Assembly: GCF_000196435.1 (NCBI RefSeq)
Contig: NC_010161.1
Span: forward strand, 1,550,001 to 1,614,000
Direction of reading: 5' to 3'
Origin: Bartonella tribocorum CIP 105476
GTDB lineage: Bacteria; Pseudomonadota; Alphaproteobacteria; Rhizobiales; Rhizobiaceae
Length of the DNA stretch: 64,000 nt
This document shows positions 58,997 through 64,000 of the stretch, piece after piece (within the stretch, counting starts at the first letter, position 1; each line of letters begins with the position of its first letter). Both the position numbers and the translations under genes were made by a program. The notes below the pieces were generated by a model. That model was given only the letters and a program-made list of their open reading frames with translations, was not told the origin of the DNA and made no database searches.

Positions 58997-61081
58997 TTAC
59001 GCGTATTTCTTTTGAATCTCCAAAGCAACAGCCGAAGGAACAGGTTCGTAGTGATCAAACTGCATTGTATATTGCGCACGCCCCTGACTCATAGAGCGAA
59101 GGGTATTCACATAACCAAACATATTCGCCAACGGAACCATCGCATTAACAACTGTTGCAATACCGCGCGCTTCAGTTCCTGAAATCTGCCCTCGACGAGA
59201 ATTGAGATCGCCAATAACATCACCAACATAATCATCTGGCGTAACAACTTCCACCTTCATGATCGGTTCAAGAAGCTGTGCACCAGCTTTCTTTGCGCCA
59301 TCACGAAAAGCTGCACGAGCAGCAATTTCAAAAGCCAACACAGAAGAATCAACATCGTGATAACCACCATCAATGAGCGTTGCTTTTACACCAAGCATAG
59401 GGAATCCTGCAAGAGGACCTGACCCCATAACACTTTCAATCCCCTTCTGGACACCCGGAATATATTCTTTAGGGACAGCACCACCAACAATCTTCGACTC
59501 AAAAATAAAATCATCACCTTCGTGAGGCTCAAAAACAATTTTTACACGAGCAAACTGACCAGCACCACCGGATTGTTTCTTATGGGTATAATCAATTTCC
59601 GCCGTTTTAGTAATTGACTCACGATACGCAACCTGAGGCTGCCCAACATTGGCCTCAACCTTAAATTCACGCCGCATACGATCAACGATAATATCAAGAT
59701 GAAGCTCACCCATTCCAGCTATAATAGTCTGACCTGACTCCTCATCAGACTTAACCCGAAACGAAGGATCTTCCGCTGCCAAACGATTAAGAGCAATACC
59801 CATTTTTTCCTGATCTGCTTTTGTTTTCGGTTCAATTGCAATCTCAATAACAGGCTCTGGAAATTCCATACGCTCCAAAATAACAGGCTTCAAAGGATCA
59901 CAAAGCGTATCCCCTGTTGTCGTCTCCTTAAGACCAGCAAGAGCAACAATATCCCCAGCAAATGCTTCTTCAATATCCTCACGAGAATTTGAATGCATTT
60001 GAAGCATGCGCCCTAAACGCTCCTTCTTCTTCTTCACAGTATTCTCAAGAGAAACACCTTTATGAACCTTACCAGAGTAAATACGACAGAAAGTCAACGA
60101 ACCAACAAAAGGATCATTCATAATTTTAAAAGCAAGCATAGACAGCGGAGCATCATCAGAAGATTCACGCGTCGTCTCAGCCTCAGTCTTTACATCAATA
60201 CCCTTAATCGCCGGAATATCAATCGGAGAAGGAAGATAAGAAACAACAGCATCCAAAAGCGGCTGCACACCCTTGTTTTTAAAAGCCGTACCACAAAGAA
60301 CAGGATGAAACTGAACCTCTACGGTTCCCTTACGAATAAGAGAAACAAGTTGCTCGTTGGTTGGCATAACACCTTCCAAATAAGCCTCCATAGCAGCCTC
60401 ATCGACCTCCACAGCCATTTCAATGAGTTTTTCGCGATATTCTTCAGCTTTTTCCTTTAAATCAGAAGGAATTTCACCGATCACTGCTGGAGCACCAATA
60501 GAGCCGTCCCACTTTAAAGCCTTCATCTCAACAAGATCAACAACGCCTTCAAAGTCATTTTCAGCACCAATCGGCAACTGTACAACAAGTGCTTTAGCCC
60601 CCAACCGAGAACCAACCATTTCTACACTACGATAGAAATCAGCACCTATTTTATCCATCTTATTAACAAAAACCATGCGAGGAACACGATATTTCTCAGC
60701 CTGCCGCCAAACAGTTTCTGTCTGAGGTTCAACACCAGCATTAGCATCTAACAATGCTATCGCCCCATCAAGAACACGCAAAGAGCGCTCAACCTCAATG
60801 GTAAAATCAACGTGCCCTGGCGTATCAATAATATTGAAGCGACGCTTCCGACCGTCACGCCCCTCCCAAAAAGTCGTCGTTGCAGCAGATGTAATTGTAA
60901 TACCGCGCTCTTGCTCCTGCTCCATCCAATCCATCGTAGAAGCACCATCATGCGTTTCCCCGATTTTATGATTCTTACCCGTATAGAACAGAATACGTTC
61001 AGTCATCGTAGTCTTACCAGCATCAATATGTGCCATAATACCAAAATTACGATAATCTTCAATTTTATATTCGCGAGCCAT
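58997..61081 (-). CDS. fusA: elongation factor G
   Basis: The 694-residue GTPase has AHIDAGKTT (G1), the switch [23 protein letters not shown] and NKMD (G4), followed by domains II-V of full length. It drives translocation and, with RRF, ribosome recycling. It lies between rpsG and tuf in the str operon. Confidence 0.98.
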   Translation of the reverse strand: MAREYKIEDYRNFGIMAHIDAGKTTMTERILFYTGKNHKIGETHDGASTMDWMEQEQERGITITSAATTTFWEGRDGRKRRFNIIDTPGHVDFTIEVERSLRVLDGAIALLDANAGVEPQTETVWRQAEKYRVPRMVFVNKMDKIGADFYRSVEMVGSRLGAKALVVQLPIGAENDFEGVVDLVEMKALKWDGSIGAPAVIGEIPSDLKEKAEEYREKLIEMAVEVDEAAMEAYLEGVMPTNEQLVSLIRKGTVEVQFHPVLCGTAFKNKGVQPLLDAVVSYLPSPIDIPAIKGIDVKTEAETTRESSDDAPLSMLAFKIMNDPFVGSLTFCRIYSGKVHKGVSLENTVKKKKERLGRMLQMHSNSREDIEEAFAGDIVALAGLKETTTGDTLCDPLKPVILERMEFPEPVIEIAIEPKTKADQEKMGIALNRLAAEDPSFRVKSDEESGQTIIAGMGELHLDIIVDRMRREFKVEANVGQPQVAYRESITKTAEIDYTHKKQSGGAGQFARVKIVFEPHEGDDFIFESKIVGGAVPKEYIPGVQKGIESVMGSGPLAGFPMLGVKATLIDGGYHDVDSSVLAFEIAARAAFRDGAKKAGAQLLEPIMKVEVVTPDDYVGDVIGDLNSRRGQISGTEARGIATVVNAMVPLANMFGYVNTLRSMSQGRAQYTMQFDHYEPVPSAVALEIQKKYA

Positions 61082-61105
61082 TATATTTGCCTTAGTTTAA
61101 AACCT

Positions 61106-61576
61106 CTACCAGCGATAATGCGAGAACGCACGGTTAGCCTCAGCCATACGATGAACATCCTCACGCTTTTTCACGGCAGAACCGCGATTATTAGCCGCAT
61201 CCATCAATTCACCAGATAAACGCTCAATCATTGTTGTCTCATTCCGTCCACACGCTGCCGAAATCAACCAACGAATAGCAAGAGCCTGACGACGATCAGG
61301 ACGAACATCAATCGGAACCTGATAAGTAGCACCACCAACACGACGTGAACGAACCTCAATATGAGGAGCAACGTTCTCCAAAGCCCGATGAAATAGATCC
61401 ACTGGATCTGCTTTTACTTTTTTCTCTACAGAATCAAGCGCACCATAAACAATACGCTCTGCAACTGACTTTTTGCCATCAAACATAATGGCATTCATAA
61501 ATTTTGTAATAACCAAATCACCAAACTTAGGATCTGGATTAATTTCACGCTTTTCTGCTCTATGACGACGGGACAT
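61106..61576 (-). CDS. rpsG: 30S ribosomal protein S7
   Basis: The 156-residue protein starts [19 protein letters not shown] and carries [21 protein letters not shown] sequence ([19 protein letters not shown]). It starts assembly of the 30S head. Thirty bases from rpsL and about 25 from fusA. Confidence 0.97.
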   Translation of the reverse strand: MSRRHRAEKREINPDPKFGDLVITKFMNAIMFDGKKSVAERIVYGALDSVEKKVKADPVDLFHRALENVAPHIEVRSRRVGGATYQVPIDVRPDRRQALAIRWLISAACGRNETTMIERLSGELMDAANNRGSAVKKREDVHRMAEANRAFSHYRW

Positions 61577-61594
61577 TGGCTTTGTCTCTCAATA

Positions 61595-61966
61595 TTACTT
61601 TGGACGCTTTGCGCCATATTTTGAACGACGCTGTTTACGATTTTTGACACCTTGCGTATCAAGCAAACCACGAATAATGTGATAACGAACCCCCGGCAAA
61701 TCTTTCACACGACCGCCACGGATCATCACAACAGAGTGCTCTTGAAGATTATGTCCCTCTCCAGGGATATAACCAATCACCTCAAATCCATTCGTCAAGC
61801 GAATTTTAGCAACTTTACGAAGAGCGGAATTAGGCTTCTTCGGCGTCGTTGTATAAACACGTGTACAAACACCACGTTTCTGCGGATTCGACTGCAGAGC
61901 AGGAACCTTATTACGTTTAACGGGCGCCACACGTGGCTTGCGAATCAACTGGTTTACGGTAGGCAT
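61595..61966 (-). CDS. rpsL: 30S ribosomal protein S12
   Basis: The 123-residue protein has [11 protein letters not shown] and [13 protein letters not shown]. Lys43 and Lys88, the usual sites of streptomycin-resistance changes, are both wild type. It is the first gene of the str-S10-spc-alpha block; its leader contains a hairpin at 62078-62106. Confidence 0.98.
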   Translation of the reverse strand: MPTVNQLIRKPRVAPVKRNKVPALQSNPQKRGVCTRVYTTTPKKPNSALRKVAKIRLTNGFEVIGYIPGEGHNLQEHSVVMIRGGRVKDLPGVRYHIIRGLLDTQGVKNRKQRRSKYGAKRPK

Positions 61967-62462
61967 GTAACCTTCCTCTTTTCAATCTATATTCGTCTCA
62001 CCCAATTGGGCTTTTCTATTTTCATCTTCACCCATTCCAATAAAATTGGCATAGATGACTTATTCTAAACACAAAACCGGGCAAACCTGCAAAAACAGTC
62101 TACCCGATCACAAGCAGAGAAGGCAATAGCCTTTTGCACTAGCATTTGCTTTTAATCTTTTTAACACCCGTTTGAATGATCTTCTGTTATCATATCCAAA
62201 ACAAACGATCACTTTCACATCGGTTACGTTCGTGTTTAATAGCGAGAACGCAGCCATTCGTCAAGAACTAATGCAGAAGAAAGTTTTCAAAAATCAAAAT
62301 AAATTAAATTTAAAAACTTTAAATCTGCTTTTATCGGAACCCTTGATAAATCAATTTACCATAGTAATATCACCCTATAAACAAAAAAAGCAACGATGCC
62401 ACTGCAGTAAAACATTAATGCAGTAAATTAAATTGCATATTCAATATCAAATGATGAGCACC
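61967..62462. other. divergent gap between rpsL and xthA
   Basis: About 500 bases between divergently read genes. It must hold the main promoter of the ribosomal block and that of xthA, but no confident pair of promoter elements stands out. An 84-codon plus-strand frame at 62172-62426 has no recognisable family or ribosome binding site and is not called. Confidence 0.5.
62078..62106 (-). promoter_or_regulatory. hairpin in the rpsL leader
   Basis: On the minus strand CGGGTAGACTG and CAGGTTTGCCCG pair around a TTTTTG loop with one bulge and several G-T pairs, about 110 bases before the rpsL ATG, followed by GGTTTTG. It could be a leader attenuator or the terminator of a short upstream transcript. 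Confidence 0.45.
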
Positions 62463-63245
62463 ATGAAAATAGCAACGTGGAATATTGCCGGAATAAAAGC
62501 ACGACATGAAACATTGTATCAATGGCTACAGAAAAGTCAGCCAGACATAGTCTGCCTACAGGAAATTAAAAGCATTGATGAAAGTTTTCCACGTGATGCA
62601 ATTGAAAATCTAGGATACCATATAGAAACACACGGACAAAAAAGTTTTAATGGCGTTGCGATTCTTTCTAAAAAAACACCCGATGAAGTGATCCGTCGAT
62701 TACCAGGCAACGATAATGATGAACAAACACGTTATATCGAAGCCGTTTATTCAACAAACAAAGGTGTTGTACGTATTGCATCTCTCTATTTACCAAATGG
62801 AAACCCTATTGAGAGTGAAAAATATTCCTATAAGATGGAATGGATGGAAAGATTATATGCACATACAAAGTCATTGCTTGCATATGAAGAGCCTCTTGTT
62901 CTAGCCGGTGATTACAATGTCATTCCTACCCCGTTAGATGCAAAAAAACCTCAAGAATGGAATCAAGATGCCTTATTTCTTCAAAAAACAAGAAAAGCAT
63001 TCCAACGTATTCTTCATTTGGGTCTTTACGATGCTATCCGGAATGTCACCGATACACCCTCCTTCAGTTTTTGGGATTTCCAAGCTGGAGCATGGCCTAA
63101 AAATAATGGGATTCGCATTGATCATTTACTCTTATCACCAGAAGCGGTTGATCGCCTTATTTGTGCGCACAGTCAAACAGAAGTAAGGGGGTATCCAAAA
63201 CCATCTGATCATGTTCCTGTTTGGATTCATCTTAATATCAATTAA
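62463..63245 (+). CDS. xthA: exodeoxyribonuclease III (AP endonuclease)
   Basis: The 260-residue protein starts MKIATWNIAGIKAR at 62463 and has the endonuclease/exonuclease/phosphatase motifs LQEIKS, GDYNVIP and SDHVPVWIHL with the catalytic aspartate-histidine pair. It cuts DNA at abasic sites in base-excision repair. A longer frame opens ten codons upstream at 62433, without support. Confidence 0.93.
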   Translation: MKIATWNIAGIKARHETLYQWLQKSQPDIVCLQEIKSIDESFPRDAIENLGYHIETHGQKSFNGVAILSKKTPDEVIRRLPGNDNDEQTRYIEAVYSTNKGVVRIASLYLPNGNPIESEKYSYKMEWMERLYAHTKSLLAYEEPLVLAGDYNVIPTPLDAKKPQEWNQDALFLQKTRKAFQRILHLGLYDAIRNVTDTPSFSFWDFQAGAWPKNNGIRIDHLLLSPEAVDRLICAHSQTEVRGYPKPSDHVPVWIHLNIN

Positions 63246-63368
63246 GAAAGTACAGCCCTCTTTCATGAAATAACAAAAAAAATTCCACTTAAGAGAATAA
63301 CTATGCTACACCACGCAAACAGTATATCTTAAGTAACTAAAATAAAAAATAAATGAATGGAGGCATAA

Positions 63369-64000
63369 ATGAAGAAATCATTGTTAATGTTTATTGCAGC
63401 AGCAGCCATTGGGCTCACAAGTGGCGCGCATGCTGAAAACGATACGCTTGAAAAAATAAAACAAACAGGGGAAATCACTTTAGGTGTCCGTGAATCATCT
63501 GGTTTGGCCTACGCCCTTGGTAATAATAAATATGTAGGTTTTCATACAGAAATGGCAGAACATATCATTGATGATATCTCAAAAAAAATTGGTAAATCGA
63601 TTAAAATTCATTATCTTCCCATTACTTCTCAAAATAGAATTCCTCTCTTAAAAAACAAGACCTATGATTTTGAATGCGGCTCAACAACAAATGATATTGC
63701 CCGCAGCAAAGAAGCAGCATTTGCGTATACGACATACGTTGAAGAGGTTCGAATTGCTGTAAAGAAAAATTCTAACATTAAATCTCTTGATGATTTAAAT
63801 GGAAAAATAGTTGCAACAACCACCGGTACGACATCTGTTCAACTTATTCGTAAAAATAAACGTGCAAAAAATATTCACTTTAAGGTCGTCAAAGGAAAAG
63901 ATCACGGAGATAGTTTCTTATTACTCGAATCTGGTCGTGCCGATGCATTTGTTATGGATGCCTCAATTCTTGCTGGACATATTGCAAAATCAAAAAATCC
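63369..64000 (+). CDS. amino acid ABC transporter substrate-binding protein, glutamate/aspartate type (3' part missing)
   Basis: The frame starts at an ATG preceded by GGAGGCATAA and is open to the window edge (210 codons). It has a signal peptide (MKKSLLMFIAAAA, cleavage near AHA) and then the family 3 solute-binding fold: LEKIKQTGEITLGVRESSG, NKYVGFHTEMAEHI, YDFECGSTTNDIARSKEAAF, DLNGKIVATTTGTTS. This pattern matches GltI-type glutamate/aspartate binding proteins. The permease and ATPase genes would be expected just beyond the window. Confidence 0.88.
   Translation, partial: MKKSLLMFIAAAAIGLTSGAHAENDTLEKIKQTGEITLGVRESSGLAYALGNNKYVGFHTEMAEHIIDDISKKIGKSIKIHYLPITSQNRIPLLKNKTYDFECGSTTNDIARSKEAAFAYTTYVEEVRIAVKKNSNIKSLDDLNGKIVATTTGTTSVQLIRKNKRAKNIHFKVVKGKDHGDSFLLLESGRADAFVMDASILAGHIAKSKN

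Overview
The window looks like the chromosome of a low-GC alphaproteobacterium of the order Rhizobiales, most probably a Bartonella. The protein-level signs are NdvA (cyclic beta-1,2-glucan export), DivK, a 347-residue RecA read from GTG, and a single uninterrupted str-S10-spc-alpha ribosomal block without rpmJ. The long AT-rich gaps, decayed genes and filamentous-haemagglutinin debris also fit a host-restricted Bartonella. The species cannot be fixed from the sequence alone. No tRNA, rRNA, insertion sequence or CRISPR array was seen.

Layout. Positions 1-6802 (all minus strand) hold a CDI-like toxin/immunity array. It consists of an N-terminally truncated haemagglutinin/CdiA-type protein ending in a lipase-like domain, then alternating lipoprotein immunity genes and promoterless orphan copies of the same toxin domain, with further immunity-like lipoproteins running off the left edge. 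6803-13900 is a loose region with an amino acid permease, histidase (hutH), a small exported protein, hairpin-rich gaps and a dead methyltransferase. 14254-21811 is core: lemA/TPM pair, lipB, parE, recJ, rplM-rpsI. 22137-28400 is divK followed by a decayed tandem duplication (small exported protein plus divK fragments), about 1.5 kb of extremely AT-rich DNA, and a glycine-rich small gene that starts Met-Gly-Cys-Ser. 28411-31001 is a three-gene ABC-2 exporter. 31769-43111 is core again: an RluA-family pseudouridine synthase, ndvA, alaS, recA, rarA, degP. 43383-61966 is the ribosomal-protein/translation block on the minus strand, from rpsL down to rplQ. The right end carries xthA and the start of an amino acid ABC transporter binding protein.

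How the genes work together. In the left array each toxin reading frame overlaps its downstream lipoprotein gene by four bases (ATGA), as expected for a coupled effector-immunity pair. The GHSRG nucleophile motif and the lipoprotein immunity suggest a toxin acting on lipid in the envelope. The nearly identical repeats show block-wise exchange, as if the orphan copies were a store for recombination. The S10 block is arranged for coordinated expression, with very short gaps or overlaps and a strong terminator after rplQ. degP and rarA are coupled through a stop codon embedded in the ribosome binding site of a TTG start.

The most interesting parts are the lipase/lipoprotein array with its G9 tracts inside two immunity genes, the Met-Gly-Cys-Ser protein, the divK-linked duplication of small exported proteins, and a two-copy dispersed hairpin repeat at 11.9 kb and 40.0 kb.
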